From Shewanella sp. (GTDB lineage Bacteria > Pseudomonadota > Gammaproteobacteria > Enterobacterales > Shewanellaceae), in contig SDWK01000418.1 in the NCBI GenBank assembly GCA_004195335.1, forward strand, positions 1 to 15,697: a DNA stretch of 15,697 nt. The letters run 5' to 3'. Position 1 is the stretch's first letter, and each line of letters begins with the position of its first letter. Of the stretch, positions 7,282 through 15,697 are shown piece by piece. Both the position numbers and the translations under genes were made by a program. The notes under the pieces are model-generated. The model did not search any database and was not told the origin of the DNA. It saw only the letters and a list, made by a program, of their open reading frames with translations.

Positions 7282-7369
7282 GGATTACCTCAACACAAAT
7301 ATAACTCAAGGCTACCCTTCTGATACGTAAATCATTTTGCCCTAAAACCAAGTATTCAAATGCTGGCAT
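7268..7369 (-). pseudogene. Relic duplicate of the gspF start (33-codon ORF)
   Basis: Four bases after the gspE stop comes ATG (7367-7369), opening a 33-codon frame that begins MPAFEY, exactly like GspF, and ends at TGA 7268-7270, overlapping gspF by 14 bases. The 14 bases TCAAATGCTGGCAT recur at 7268-7281 and 7356-7369. With flanking sequence the match covers ribosome site, start and six codons, with only a 2-base gap and two substitutions. Past residue 6 the frame still resembles GspF weakly (shared Leu9 and Val19 and several conservative changes). I read it as a degenerated partial tandem duplication. Since GAGGA lies upstream within the gspE end, it may still be translated as a leader peptide coupled to gspF. 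Confidence 0.6.
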
Positions 7370-7372
7370 CGA

Positions 7373-8947
7373 TTATTCCTCGCGGGTTACACGCAACACT
7401 TCTTCTAGGGTTGTAATCCCTGCAAGTACCTTACTCATGCCATCATGACGAATACTCGGTGTTGATTGTCGAATATGCTTTTCAATCGCCAATTCTCCAC
7501 GACCGGTATGAATGAGTTCTCGAACATCGTCATCGACCAGCAGTAACTCATGAATACCTGTACGTCCACGATAACCATTATTACCACATGCCTTACATCC
7601 CTGAGCACGATAGATCACTCGGGTATCGTCGGTTTTCATGCCTAATAACGCACGCTCACTCAGGTCCGGTACATGTTCAGACTTACACTCAACACATAGG
7701 GTTCGGATCAGTCGTTGAGCTAACACGCCCAATAAACTCGAAGAGACAAGGAAAGGTTCAACCCCCATATCTTGTAGACGAGTGATAGAACCTGATGCGG
7801 TATTGGTATGCAGGGTCGACAACACCATATGACCCGTTAATGAGGCCTGAACCGCAATTTGAGCCGTCTCTAAGTCACGGATCTCACCAATCATCACCAC
7901 ATCGGGATCTTGACGAAGAATCGCTCGTAGACCTCGGGCAAAGGTCATATCGACCTTAGTGTTTACCTGAGTCTGACCAATGCCTTCAAGTTCATACTCG
8001 ATAGGATCTTCGACGGTAAGAATATTGGTATCTTTGGTATTAAGCTCGGTTAATCCGGCATAGAGAGTCGTACTCTTACCTGACCCTGTAGGCCCGGTTA
8101 CCAGGATAATACCGTGAGGCTTACGGATCAGTTCATCGAACTGAATGCGTATCGCTTCGGTCATACCCAGCTGGATAAGATCTAAGTTACCCGCATTTTT
8201 ATCGAGTAAGCGCAGCACGACACGTTCGCCATGGCTCGATGGCATGGTCGATACACGCACATCGACGGCGCGTCCACCGATACGTAATGAGATTCGGCCA
8301 TCTTGGGGCACACGTTTCTCTGCAATATCCAGACGTGCCATCACCTTGATACGTGAAACCAGGAGTGACGAAAGCTTACGATTTGGTTTGAGTACCTCTT
8401 TGAGCACACCGTCGACACGAAAACGCACGACCAATTGCTTCTCGTAGGTCTCAATATGAATATCGGACGCTTCCTCTTTAATCGCTTCCGACAACAGCGC
8501 GTTGATCAATTTAATGATCGGCGCATCGTCATCACCTTCAAGCAGATCTTCGGTCTGAGGCAACTCCTCGGCTAAGGTAAACAGATCCATCTCATTGCCG
8601 ATATCTTCCATCAGCTGCTGAGCCTCTGATGAGTTAGCTTGGTAAGCCTGAGTTAATCTTGCTTCAAACTCTGCCGGCGCAAGCTGGACCAGAGGCAAAT
8701 CCCGGCCCGCATAGCGACGAGCCTCAAGTAGAGCCTCTACTGGCGTCGAGGCGGTATGAAACAGAGTTAGCGTTTGCTCATTAACTTTATCTAATACCGC
8801 ATTAAATCGATGCGCAAAGGCAAAGGGTAACCGCTCTTTACTCGTCGAGTGAAACACTTCATCAGTTTCACTTTCGACTGCCAAGCCAAGTTCACCAGTT
8901 ACTTGCGCCAGCTCATCATTCTGAGAAGCTTGAGTCTCACTCATCAT
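7373..8947 (-). CDS. gspE: Type II secretion ATPase GspE
   Basis: GspE is the cytoplasmic hexameric ATPase that powers pseudopilus assembly, docked to the membrane through GspL. The 524-residue protein has N-terminal regulatory domains (to about residue 140) and then the catalytic secretion-ATPase core. Visible motifs are Walker A GPTGSGKS (285-292), an Asp box TVEDPIE (311-317), Walker B around VVMIGEIRD (350-358) and a His box [12 protein letters not shown] (371-382). A CxxC…CxxC zinc site uses Cys418, 421, 451 and 454. The start is ATG 8945-8947, overlapping the gspD end by 11 bases. The adjacent ATG 8942-8944 would give a product one residue shorter (MSETQAS) and is equally possible. All catalytic elements are intact. 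Confidence 0.98.
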   Translation of the reverse strand: MMSETQASQNDELAQVTGELGLAVESETDEVFHSTSKERLPFAFAHRFNAVLDKVNEQTLTLFHTASTPVEALLEARRYAGRDLPLVQLAPAEFEARLTQAYQANSSEAQQLMEDIGNEMDLFTLAEELPQTEDLLEGDDDAPIIKLINALLSEAIKEEASDIHIETYEKQLVVRFRVDGVLKEVLKPNRKLSSLLVSRIKVMARLDIAEKRVPQDGRISLRIGGRAVDVRVSTMPSSHGERVVLRLLDKNAGNLDLIQLGMTEAIRIQFDELIRKPHGIILVTGPTGSGKSTTLYAGLTELNTKDTNILTVEDPIEYELEGIGQTQVNTKVDMTFARGLRAILRQDPDVVMIGEIRDLETAQIAVQASLTGHMVLSTLHTNTASGSITRLQDMGVEPFLVSSSLLGVLAQRLIRTLCVECKSEHVPDLSERALLGMKTDDTRVIYRAQGCKACGNNGYRGRTGIHELLLVDDDVRELIHTGRGELAIEKHIRQSTPSIRHDGMSKVLAGITTLEEVLRVTREE

Positions 8948-11111
8948 CTTTATCTTCAGTTGTAGCTTGAGTGTTATCTTTGTTTAAGCTTTCTGCGCTG
9001 TCTTTCTTATCTTTTTCGTTGCTCTCAGAAATCGACTTTAAAGCCGGATCGGTTTCACGCATGTTAGTCGCTAAGCCTTTACCTTCTTTGTATCGCTCGA
9101 GAATATCGTTAACTTCTGGAGGAAGGTAGTCAGATTGATTCCACTCTTCGAGTATAGGCACTTGGCTATTTGGCATTAAGTTAATACCGCGATCCTGCTG
9201 CTCAAGCTGCAGTGCACGGAAATAGTTATACTTACGCCCTGCGATGCCTTCCATGGTAATGCCATCACGAATAATCGTTGGCTTGATAAATACCATCAGG
9301 TTCTTCTTCTTCTTACCACTCGAAGATGACTTGAATAGGTGGCCAATAATAGGAAGATCACCGAGGAAAGGCACCTTCTGTACACTCTCCTGCACCTCTT
9401 CACTGATCAAGCCACCCAAGACAACAATCTGTCCGGAATCGGCCATAACAGTGGTGGTCAGACGACGAGTAGCAAAGGTCACGTCAACACCAGTTTTACC
9501 GTTAATACCCGAGACTTCCTGTTCGATGGTCAATTTAACCGAAGAACCTTCGTTGATCTGAGGTATCACTTTAAGCTTAACACCCACCTCTTTACGTTCA
9601 ACTGTCTGGAATGGGTTGCTGTTACTCGAACTCGAGGTCGAGCCGGTCAAAATTGGAACTTCATCACCGACGATAAACGACGCTTCTTGGTTATCCAGTG
9701 TGGTAATAGACGGGGTCGCGAGTACATTCGACTTAGTATCGCTGGAAACGGCCTGAACAAGCGCGCCGAAGTCACCCATGGCAACGCCCCATGCCATACC
9801 ATTGACCTTGCCTAAGGCTTGAGCCAACAAGGTGATATCACCTTGAACGTCGGGGTTATCGGTACAGTTCTGAGTATCACCCGAGCCAGTACAGGTTTGA
9901 GATGCTTTAGTATCCTGAGCTTGCCAAACACCCGCACCAATTTCGCCAATCGTTGGGCCTAAGTTATTAAACTGAGTACCGCCACCGGCAGCCGTGGCCC
10001 ACTGCACGCCGAAGCCGACGTCATCACCCTCGGCGACTTCAACAATAATCGCTTCAACCAATACCTGCGCTCGACGAATATCGAGTTGATTAATAACACT
10101 CTCGATTGTACGCATCTGATCCGGTTCGGCACTGATAACCAAGGCATTGGTATCGGCATGGGCCATAATGTTAATATCATTACGGCGTTTACTGCCACCT
10201 TGCTTTGCACCACCATCTTTATCATCGACAAGCTTTTGGGCAAATCCGGTCAACACCTCAACCAAATCTTCCGCATTGGCATAACGCAGATAACGAACCT
10301 TAGTGTTGCCCATACTAGCCTGTTCGGCATCCAGCTTCTTAATCAGTGACACCACACGTTGGCGGCTTTTTTCATCACCACTGACGATAACGGCATTCAT
10401 ACGCTCATCGGCAACGACTTTTGGCGCTTGTCCCGGTAACTGAGACTTGTTGGCGGTCGAGCGATAGAGGGTCTCGATAATCCGTACTATCTCACCAGCC
10501 GAAGCAAACTCGAGGGAGACCACCTGAACCTCGGTATCACCTTGTTTATCGACCCGACGAACAATCTCAACCAATTTATTGACGACGGCTGCACGGCCCG
10601 AGATCATCAATACATTCGATGGATCATAGTTAACAACATTACCGCCACCGGCATTATCATTGAGCTGACGCAGCAATGGAGCCAGTTGTTTCGCTTCTGT
10701 GTTATAGAGGGCGACAATGCGCGTCACCATCTCATCACCTAAACCGGGCTTATCATCATCGGCAACCCTGATAGATGCGGTCTTTGCATCTTTATCTTTG
10801 ATCACCTTGATGATGTTGTTGTCCATCTCTACGACCGCATAGCCATAAACCTGAAGAACATTGAGGAAGAACTGATAATACTGATCATCGTCAAGCAGGT
10901 CATAGCTTCGTACATTAATTTTGCCACGAACCGTTGGGTCGACGATGATGGTTCTATTCAAGTTTTTACCAACAATATTGATAAACTCTTGAATATCTGT
11001 CCCTTTAAAATTTGCCGCATACTGCTCAGACCAAGCGATTTGGGGAGCTAAAAGCGAAGCTCCCATCACCATACCAGCGATAAGCTTGTGGCGAATTTTC
11101 CTATTATTCAT
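8937..11111 (-). CDS. gspD: Type II secretion outer-membrane secretin GspD
   Basis: GspD forms the multimeric outer-membrane channel through which folded exoproteins leave the periplasm. I place the start at ATG 11109-11111 (724 residues), with AGGGGAAG upstream. The N-terminus MNNRKIRHK, a hydrophobic stretch, then AWS before Glu29 is a clear signal peptide. Upstream in-frame codons to 11180 overlap gspC and lack this logic. N0 spans about 29-105, N1-N3 about 125-343, and the secretin core about 350-615, containing [14 protein letters not shown] (580-593). The S-domain and a charged, Ser/Asp/Lys-rich tail follow. Cys407 and Cys416 lie ten residues apart in the variable part of the secretin core and could form a disulfide. 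No pilotin gene is nearby. Confidence 0.98.
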   Translation of the reverse strand: MNNRKIRHKLIAGMVMGASLLAPQIAWSEQYAANFKGTDIQEFINIVGKNLNRTIIVDPTVRGKINVRSYDLLDDDQYYQFFLNVLQVYGYAVVEMDNNIIKVIKDKDAKTASIRVADDDKPGLGDEMVTRIVALYNTEAKQLAPLLRQLNDNAGGGNVVNYDPSNVLMISGRAAVVNKLVEIVRRVDKQGDTEVQVVSLEFASAGEIVRIIETLYRSTANKSQLPGQAPKVVADERMNAVIVSGDEKSRQRVVSLIKKLDAEQASMGNTKVRYLRYANAEDLVEVLTGFAQKLVDDKDGGAKQGGSKRRNDINIMAHADTNALVISAEPDQMRTIESVINQLDIRRAQVLVEAIIVEVAEGDDVGFGVQWATAAGGGTQFNNLGPTIGEIGAGVWQAQDTKASQTCTGSGDTQNCTDNPDVQGDITLLAQALGKVNGMAWGVAMGDFGALVQAVSSDTKSNVLATPSITTLDNQEASFIVGDEVPILTGSTSSSSNSNPFQTVERKEVGVKLKVIPQINEGSSVKLTIEQEVSGINGKTGVDVTFATRRLTTTVMADSGQIVVLGGLISEEVQESVQKVPFLGDLPIIGHLFKSSSSGKKKKNLMVFIKPTIIRDGITMEGIAGRKYNYFRALQLEQQDRGINLMPNSQVPILEEWNQSDYLPPEVNDILERYKEGKGLATNMRETDPALKSISESNEKDKKDSAESLNKDNTQATTEDKDDE

Positions 11112-11136
11112 TTGTTTACTTCCCCTAAAACCTTTT

Positions 11137-12048
11137 TTATTGCGGCAGACTGAACAGGATCTCAACCAGCTGCCCTTCACGTTCGATCATCAATGAGATC
11201 TCGGTTAATTCAGGTAGTTGTGCCATGACTTCTAATGCTTGACTCATCTGAGTCAAATCGTAGCCGTTTATTGATTTTGCTAAATCGTTGGCCTTAAAAC
11301 CGGCCTTCTTGAATAGTTCTCTATCTTTACCCGGATTTAGACGGTAACCCTGAAGCTCTCCGCCACTTTTTACCGGTGAAATGGCCAGATAGTCGGTCAA
11401 TTTACTCGGATCGGCTAACAATTCGTCTCTGGAATTCACGATTTCTTGGCCAATCTGGCTATCTTTTCTTTTATCGACCCGACTCGCCGACGACTTAGCC
11501 CGCTGTAATAGCTGGTTCGCCTTGCCTTCGGTCTCATATTGCAATCCATCCAACATCAAGGTCTCGTAACGACCACTGTTAGTGATAATAATACGATCCG
11601 CATAAACCTCTTTTAGCGCGGCTGAAGTGCCTTTAATTTTATCACCTAAACTATAGGTGTCCTGACTACCTCCGGAAGCAATAACGGCTAAACCATGCTG
11701 TTGTGCTGTAGAGGCCACAACACCGGTTAATTGTATCGAAAGAGAGGTCTTTGGTGCATCGGTGATCTTTTCTTCAACTGGTGAATTTTTGGGCTGATTT
11801 GAGCGTGAATCGGCCTTACCGAACAGAGCTAACTCTTTCAAACCGGCAATACTGACATGACTCCCCGAACTGCTATTTATGGGGGTTGGCTGCCAATTAG
11901 GTGATGAATCAGAGGCTGGAACTAACTTCCAGGTGATCTGAGCCAAGAGGTAAAGGATCACTAACGAACCGACCCAAAAAGCGGCTAAACTCAAAGGCTT
12001 ATGCGGTATTGCCGCAGCCTTATTAATAACTTTATCTAATAAATCCAT
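11137..12048 (-). CDS. gspC: Type II secretion protein C (GspC), first gene of the operon
   Basis: GspC links the inner-membrane platform to the secretin and helps select substrates. The 303-residue protein has a short cytoplasmic start, one transmembrane helix at about residues 20-40, and a Ser/Pro-rich linker. The homology region (HR, about 64-167), which binds the GspD N-domains, comes next. A charged, probably helical connector (about 175-210) leads to a C-terminal PDZ domain from about 220 to the end, including GYRLNPGKDRELFKKAG and ANDLAKSINGYDL. The start is ATG 12046-12048 with AGAGGG about 10 bases upstream, a rather long spacing. Twenty-four to 25 bases separate its stop from gspD. 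Confidence 0.97.
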   Translation of the reverse strand: MDLLDKVINKAAAIPHKPLSLAAFWVGSLVILYLLAQITWKLVPASDSSPNWQPTPINSSSGSHVSIAGLKELALFGKADSRSNQPKNSPVEEKITDAPKTSLSIQLTGVVASTAQQHGLAVIASGGSQDTYSLGDKIKGTSAALKEVYADRIIITNSGRYETLMLDGLQYETEGKANQLLQRAKSSASRVDKRKDSQIGQEIVNSRDELLADPSKLTDYLAISPVKSGGELQGYRLNPGKDRELFKKAGFKANDLAKSINGYDLTQMSQALEVMAQLPELTEISLMIEREGQLVEILFSLPQ

Positions 12049-12085
12049 ATTGAGTGGACCCTCTATACAGGTCTCTGTTCTGCTT

Positions 12086-12139
12086 ATGATAATTTAGGAT
12101 GTCGTGGCTCATGCTAACCTACACGGCTAATAGCAACAA
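12086..12139 (-). promoter_or_regulatory. Candidate gsp operon promoter
   Basis: On the minus strand TTGTTG (plus 12134-12139) and TAGCAT (12111-12116) are 17 bases apart, matching the sigma-70 consensus at 3/6 and 4/6 positions. A better single -10 box, TATCAT (12086-12091), lies closer to gspC but has no good -35. The rest of the 257-base divergent region shows no clear operator. The region must hold the operon promoter, but the exact boxes are uncertain. Confidence 0.25.
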
Positions 12140-12216
12140 GCCCATAACACCTGCTTTATTGGCGAAAATAGTCTAAATATGCTAACTTTACGCGCCTAAA
12201 AAGGGTGTGAAGCTAG

Positions 12217-12258
12217 TCGCTATATTAGGTGATTGGTACACTAAAAAGCGATTTTATT
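12217..12258 (+). promoter_or_regulatory. Hairpin with trailing T-run upstream of hslR
   Basis: TCGCT (12217-12221) pairs with AGCGA (12247-12251), and inside it TTAGGTG (12225-12231) pairs with CACTAA (12239-12244) with one bulged G. TTTTATT follows at 12252-12258. This resembles a weak intrinsic terminator or attenuator pointing toward hslR. The same bases include a possible hslR promoter (TTGGTA 12234-12239, 16 bases, TATTAC 12256-12261), so the two readings compete. I find no sigma-32 promoter match good enough to report. Confidence 0.25.
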
Positions 12259-12305
12259 ACCCAGCATGTGAAGTTGCCCATCATTAATTTCACTATGGAG
12301 ACTCG

Positions 12306-12704
12306 ATGAACAAGCTGTCCGAACAACCAAATGCCATCCGTCTGGACAAATGGCTTTGGGCTGCACGCTTCTATAAGACCCGTGCCATCGCGAAAGAGAT
12401 GATTAATGGGGGTAAAGTTCATTACAATGGGCAACGCGCAAAATCCAGCAAACTGGCTGAAGTAGAGGCTGTGATCAAATTAAGACAGGGTCATGACGAA
12501 AAAGAGATCGTCATTAAAAAACTGTCAGAACAGCGTCAAAAAGCAACATTAGCGCAAACTCTGTACCAAGAAACGCCAGAAAGCATAGTTAAAAGAGAAG
12601 CCTATGCAGAGGCGAGACGATTAAATGTACTGAATAATCCGGCTCCAGATCATAAGCCTGATAAGAAACAACGCCGACAATTGATACGCTTTAAAGAGAG
12701 CTAA
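12306..12704 (+). CDS. hslR: Heat-shock protein 15 (Hsp15), ribosome-associated S4-domain protein
   Basis: Hsp15 binds free 50S ribosomal subunits that still carry a nascent chain and helps recycle stalled translation products after heat shock. The 132-residue protein is the usual length. The S4 RNA-binding domain occupies about residues 10-70, with the characteristic RLDKWLWAARFYKTRAIAKE and a GGKVHYNGQRAK stretch. A basic C-terminal tail (KPDKKQRRQLIRF) supports RNA binding. The start is ATG 12306-12308 with GGAG five bases upstream. It runs divergently from the gsp operon and is followed by hslO after 124 bases, a pairing of the two heat-shock genes also known from other gammaproteobacteria. 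Confidence 0.96.
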   Translation: MNKLSEQPNAIRLDKWLWAARFYKTRAIAKEMINGGKVHYNGQRAKSSKLAEVEAVIKLRQGHDEKEIVIKKLSEQRQKATLAQTLYQETPESIVKREAYAEARRLNVLNNPAPDHKPDKKQRRQLIRFKES

Positions 12705-12758
12705 TATCAAGCTCGGCATTGAAGTCACGATTAAAGACCATATATTAAGCACTATCCC

Positions 12759-12787
12759 CAGTTAACTGATAACTGCTCAGTTAACTG
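12759..12787. repeat. Twin 10-bp palindromes between hslR and hslO
   Basis: CAGTTAACTG occurs at 12759-12768 and again at 12778-12787. Each copy is a perfect palindrome. Together they are both direct repeats (centres 19 bp apart, close to two DNA turns) and the arms of a 10-bp hairpin with a 9-base loop. AATAGTTTTAT follows, giving a weak U-run. It could be a regulator binding site for hslO or a partial terminator after hslR. Confidence 0.55.
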
Positions 12788-12828
12788 AATAGTTTTATAC
12801 CAAATGCCATTGTGAGATTGAGACCGAA

Positions 12829-13689
12829 ATGAGTAAAGATAATTTACACCGCTACCTATTTGAAAATGCCGACGTCCGAGGCGAATTGGTACAACTTGAG
12901 CAGAGTTATCAAGAGGTCCTCTCGGCCCATACTTATCCTGCACAAATTCAGAAACTGCTGGGCGAGTTGATGGCAGCCACATCGTTGCTAACGGCTACGT
13001 TAAAATTCAGCGGTGATATCAGTGTTCAACTTCAAGGAGATGGTCCAGTCTCATTTGCTGTGATCAATGGCAACAATCTTCAACAACTCAGAGGCGTTGC
13101 TCGCTGGGATGGTGAGCTAAGCGATGACGCCACTTTGCTGCAACTGTTTGGTAAAGGACATATGGTCATCACCTTGTCTCCAGAAAAAGGGGAACGCTAT
13201 CAGGGCGTTGTAGCACTGGACAAAGACTCTCTTGCGGCATGTCTGGAAGAATATTTTACTCAATCAGAGCAGCTACCGACCAAAATATCTCTGTTTGCCA
13301 ACGGTAAACAAGCTGCAGGTATGTTACTTCAGGTCCTGCCGAGCGAAACCGATCACAATGCAGAGTTTGAACACTTAGAGCAACTCACTGCAACAGTGAA
13401 GGCCGAAGAACTCTTCGAACTGGAAGCTGAAGAGGTACTACATAGACTCTACCACGAGGAAGAGGTTCGTCTATTTGACCCTGTCGAGATCACGTTCTCA
13501 TGTACCTGTTCCAGAGAGCGCAGTGCCTCGGCTATCCGCACCTTATCGAGAGAAGAGATCGCCTCCATCATCGCTGAGATGGGTAAAGTAGAGATGGGTT
13601 GTGAATACTGTAATACTAATTATGAATTCGACTCTATCGATGTTGAAGCTATTTTCAGCAATACTCAGGCACCTGAGACCAAACAATAA
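12829..13689 (+). CDS. hslO: Redox-regulated chaperone Hsp33
   Basis: Hsp33 is a cytoplasmic holdase that is switched on when oxidants release zinc from its C-terminal cysteines and form disulfides, protecting unfolding proteins during oxidative heat stress. The 286-residue protein has the family length. The substrate-binding N-terminal domain covers about residues 1-180, a linker about 181-222, and the zinc centre uses Cys225 and Cys227 (CTC) with Cys258 and Cys261 (CEYC). All four cysteines are present, so the switch should work. The start is ATG 12829-12831, beginning [11 protein letters not shown] as in the family. The ribosome site is weak (GAGA upstream). A strong terminator follows, so hslR-hslO form one short unit. 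Confidence 0.98.
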   Translation: MSKDNLHRYLFENADVRGELVQLEQSYQEVLSAHTYPAQIQKLLGELMAATSLLTATLKFSGDISVQLQGDGPVSFAVINGNNLQQLRGVARWDGELSDDATLLQLFGKGHMVITLSPEKGERYQGVVALDKDSLAACLEEYFTQSEQLPTKISLFANGKQAAGMLLQVLPSETDHNAEFEHLEQLTATVKAEELFELEAEEVLHRLYHEEEVRLFDPVEITFSCTCSRERSASAIRTLSREEIASIIAEMGKVEMGCEYCNTNYEFDSIDVEAIFSNTQAPETKQ

Positions 13690-13710
13690 CGGTTCAGTCT
13701 TCACAGCTAT

Positions 13711-13743
13711 AAAAAGAGGACGCCCGTGAGCGTCCTCTTTTTT
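13711..13743 (+). terminator. Rho-independent terminator after hslO
   Basis: AAAAAGAGGACGC (13711-13723) pairs perfectly with GCGTCCTCTTTTT (13730-13742) around a 6-base loop, and the T-run reaches 13743. It ends the hslR-hslO transcript. The A-run on the left arm would also let it act on the minus strand, but no gene needs that here. It insulates pckA from hslO. Confidence 0.95.
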
Positions 13744-13753
13744 CATCCAAAAA

Positions 13754-13794
13754 TACGATCTTCCTCACACTTTCATATCTGCTTAAGTTACAAT
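13754..13794 (+). promoter_or_regulatory. Candidate pckA promoter with CRP-like site
   Basis: TACAAT (13789-13794) is a 5/6 match to a sigma-70 -10 box and has no fair -35. Instead TACGA-N6-TCACA (13754-13769) resembles the CRP site TGTGA-N6-TCACA, with one half perfect and the other 3/5. Its centre would fall about 40 bases before the expected start near 13801, the class II activator position. Known activation of pckA by cAMP-CRP in enterics fits. The roughly 90-base leader also holds a small hairpin, GTCAG/CTGAC (13841-13845 with 13852-13856). Confidence 0.35.
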
Positions 13795-13891
13795 CGCATT
13801 TCAGCGCATCAAGACGCACATTTTTTAAATAAAAGAACAAGTCAGCAAAGACTGACACCTATTTCCGACCTTATACATGGAGACCCTACAA

Positions 13892-15433
13892 ATGGCGGAT
13901 GGAACACACAGTACTCACCATAACCCCTCAACGGCACAACTCATTGAACTTGCTCTATCCAGAGGAGAAGGTGAACTCACTGCAAACGGTGCACTAGTCG
14001 CAAAAACAGGTGAACGCACCGGGCGCTCGCCTAATGATCGCTTTATCGTTAAAGAGCCAAGCTCGGAAGCAGATATTGATTGGGGCCCGGTCAACAAGCC
14101 CTTTGAACAAGCTGCCTTTACCGCACTATGGAACAGAGTCGAAGCTTATCTGGGCGACAAAGATCTGTTTGTCTCCGATCTAGAAGTCGGTGCAGATCCG
14201 GAGCATTATCAGCCAGTACGAGTCACCACTGAGACAGCTTGGCACCAACTGTTTGCTCGCAACCTATTTATCGTATCAGAGCAGTTTAACGCCGCCGATA
14301 AACCTGTTTGGCAGATCATTAATGCACCAGGTTTTGTCTGTGAACCAGAACGAGATGGCACTCACTCTGATGCAACCGTGATCATCAACTTTGCCGAGCG
14401 CAAAGTACTGCTTGCCGGCCTCAAGTATGCTGGTGAGATGAAGAAATCCATGTTCTCGGTACAAAACTTCCTTCTTCCGGCAAAAGGCGTGCTCCCCATG
14501 CACTGTTCGGCTAACGTTGGCGTCAAGGGTGACACAACACTATTCTTTGGTCTGTCAGGCACAGGCAAGACAACGTTATCAGCAGATCCTAAGCGTTTTC
14601 TCATCGGTGATGACGAACACGGCTGGGCACCAGGTGGCGTCTTCAACATCGAAGGCGGCTGTTACGCAAAATGTATTGACCTGAGCCAGAAGAATGAGCC
14701 TGTTATCTGGGATGCTATCCGCTTCGGCACGGTACTCGAAAATGTAGTCATGGATGAAAATCGTGTTCCTGATTACACCAACTCAAGTCTTACAGAGAAC
14801 AGTCGCGCCGCTTATCCGCTAGAGCATATCGAGCTTCGCAAAGAGGAGAACCGTGGTGCCGAGCCTCATGCCGTTGTCTTCTTGACCTGTGATGTTTCGG
14901 GTGTCTTACCACCGGTATCTATACTCACTAAAGAGCAGGCTGCCTATCACTTCCTGTCGGGTTACACGGCAAAAGTCGGCTCGACGGAGATGGGATCAAG
15001 CTCAGCGATTCAGTCAACCTTCTCTACCTGTTTCGGTGCGCCTTTCTTCCCACGTCCAGCGGGTGTCTACGCCGAGCTGTTGATGAAGCGAATCGAATCG
15101 TTCGGCAGTCAGGTTTACCTGGTTAATACTGGTTGGACTGGCGGTCCTCACGGTATCGGCAAGCGTTTCGATATACCAACCACCCGAGCGATCGTCGACG
15201 CCATTGTTAATGATGACCTCAAGGGCATCGAGACTGAACATCTAGCTAAGCTGAACTTGAATATCCCCCTCGCCATTCCTGGCGTTGAGACCAAGCTGCT
15301 TAATCCGGTTAATACTTGGGAAGACAAGGCTATGTATGCCGAATACGCGCAACAACTTGCCGAGAGTTTCACCGAGAACTTTGCTAAATACCAGGTACCG
15401 GATTCGATCAAGCATTCCGGACCTAATGCTTAA
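13892..15433 (+). CDS. pckA: Phosphoenolpyruvate carboxykinase (ATP)
   Basis: PckA converts oxaloacetate and ATP to phosphoenolpyruvate, CO2 and ADP, the first committed step of gluconeogenesis from organic acids. I choose ATG 13892-13894 (513 residues, MADGTHST…) because GGAG lies 9 bases upstream. The ATG at 13877 would add five residues and contains that ribosome site. Visible motifs are [10 protein letters not shown] (42-51), GEMKKSMF (181-188), the metal-binding MHCSANVG (203-210), the P-loop GLSGTGKTT (220-228), GDDEHGW (239-245) and the RAAYPLEHI adenine/substrate region (305-313). The [20 protein letters not shown] loop (363-382) has the form I recall from Vibrio and Shewanella enzymes, not the TERGITEPTPTFSACFG form of E. 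coli. The gene is intact, with its own promoter region and terminator. Confidence 0.98.
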   Translation: MADGTHSTHHNPSTAQLIELALSRGEGELTANGALVAKTGERTGRSPNDRFIVKEPSSEADIDWGPVNKPFEQAAFTALWNRVEAYLGDKDLFVSDLEVGADPEHYQPVRVTTETAWHQLFARNLFIVSEQFNAADKPVWQIINAPGFVCEPERDGTHSDATVIINFAERKVLLAGLKYAGEMKKSMFSVQNFLLPAKGVLPMHCSANVGVKGDTTLFFGLSGTGKTTLSADPKRFLIGDDEHGWAPGGVFNIEGGCYAKCIDLSQKNEPVIWDAIRFGTVLENVVMDENRVPDYTNSSLTENSRAAYPLEHIELRKEENRGAEPHAVVFLTCDVSGVLPPVSILTKEQAAYHFLSGYTAKVGSTEMGSSSAIQSTFSTCFGAPFFPRPAGVYAELLMKRIESFGSQVYLVNTGWTGGPHGIGKRFDIPTTRAIVDAIVNDDLKGIETEHLAKLNLNIPLAIPGVETKLLNPVNTWEDKAMYAEYAQQLAESFTENFAKYQVPDSIKHSGPNA

Positions 15434-15499
15434 TAGGTCTTTATTAGGTTACTTGTGATCTGATAGTTGGTTGGTATTAGTTTGATTGTTTGTCTGATT

Positions 15500-15535
15500 A
15501 ATCCTGGTTTAGCTTTGGCTGAACCGGGATTTTTT
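15500..15535 (+). terminator. Rho-independent terminator after pckA
   Basis: AATCCTGGTTTAGC (15500-15513) pairs with GCTGAACCGGGATT (15518-15531) over 14 positions, two of them G-U, around a TTTG loop, with six T at 15530-15535. It lies 66 bases after the pckA stop and is the clear end of that transcript. Confidence 0.93.
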
Positions 15536-15634
15536 ATGTCTGATATTTATTGTTTGATGTCGATGCTTACTGGTACTTGATAGAGGGTTGATAAACCATA
15601 ACCTCATTGTTATCTATCGCTTCCCATCGGGGGT

Positions 15635-15697
15635 ATGTGCAGGTACTTCAGTGAGACGCTGTAGACCCTTCCATGGGCGCTCTACGGTTTCAAACAA
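15635..15697. repeat. Probable dispersed palindromic intergenic repeat, cut by the window edge
   Basis: No gene is visible from 15536 to the end. From about 15640 the sequence becomes GC-richer than the preceding spacer and contains the inverted repeat GTAGA (15661-15665) / TCTAC (15681-15685) around a CCATGG core. The text GAGACGCTGTAGACCC…CCATGGG resembles, from memory, repeats scattered between genes in several marine Shewanella genomes. No second copy lies in this window, so the repeat nature is inferred. Confidence 0.45.

Noticed and set aside
9339..9815. 158-codon plus-strand frame antisense to gspD
   Set aside because: It lies wholly inside the conserved secretin domain, has no family resemblance and no ribosome site, so it is a shadow of the gspD codon pattern.
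11112..11180. N-terminal extension of GspD by 23 codons
   Set aside because: It would overlap gspC and put a Cys/Arg-rich stretch before a clear signal peptide. ATG 11109-11111 has a strong ribosome site.
897..12818. Shared CATTGTGAGAT near 897 and 12808
   Set aside because: One copy is in gspM coding sequence and the other is between hslR and hslO. An 11-base match in this length of DNA can be chance, and the flanks differ.
1..15697. A new multigene system in the window
   Set aside because: Every substantial coding frame belongs to a well-known family (T2SS, Hsp15, Hsp33, PEP carboxykinase), and no unexplained gap is longer than about 265 bases.

Overview
The window looks like chromosomal DNA of a Shewanella-like marine gammaproteobacterium. 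The evidence is protein-level recognition of every gene and the gene order pckA–hslO–hslR–gspC…gspN, which I recall as conserved in Shewanella. I could not run a search, so the species is open.

Positions 53–12048 (minus strand) hold a complete twelve-gene type II secretion operon in canonical order: gspC, D, E, F, G, H, I, J, K, L, M, N. It encodes the inner-membrane/periplasmic linker (C), outer-membrane secretin (D), cytoplasmic ATPase (E), polytopic platform protein (F), major pseudopilin (G), four minor pseudopilins (H, I, J, K), the assembly platform proteins L and M, and the accessory protein N. Together they build a periplasm-spanning machine that exports folded exoproteins through the secretin. 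The prepilin peptidase (gspO/pilD) and a pilotin are not here and must be encoded elsewhere. Many junctions overlap or nearly abut (D/E, I/J, J/K, L/M). Longer, structured spacers lie at E/F, F/G, H/I, K/L and M/N.

Positions 12049–12305 are a divergent intergenic region between gspC (minus) and hslR (plus). Positions 12306–13689 carry hslR (Hsp15, a ribosome-associated RNA-binding heat-shock protein) and hslO (Hsp33, a redox-activated holdase chaperone), ending in a strong terminator at 13711–13743. Positions 13892–15433 carry pckA (ATP-dependent PEP carboxykinase, gluconeogenesis), preceded by a possible class II CRP-type promoter and followed by a second strong terminator. The right edge (about 15635–15697) looks like the start of a dispersed palindromic intergenic repeat.

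No stretch longer than 300 bases lacks a gene; the longest gaps are 12049–12305 and 15434–15697. I found no tRNA or rRNA gene, CRISPR array, transposase or phage gene. The gene content is ordinary and I see no new multigene system. The most unusual local features are a degenerate duplication of the gspF translation start between gspE and gspF, competing hairpins between gspK and gspL, a stem-loop just before gspG, a repeat-encoded Gly/Asn tail on GspJ, and paired palindromes between hslR and hslO.
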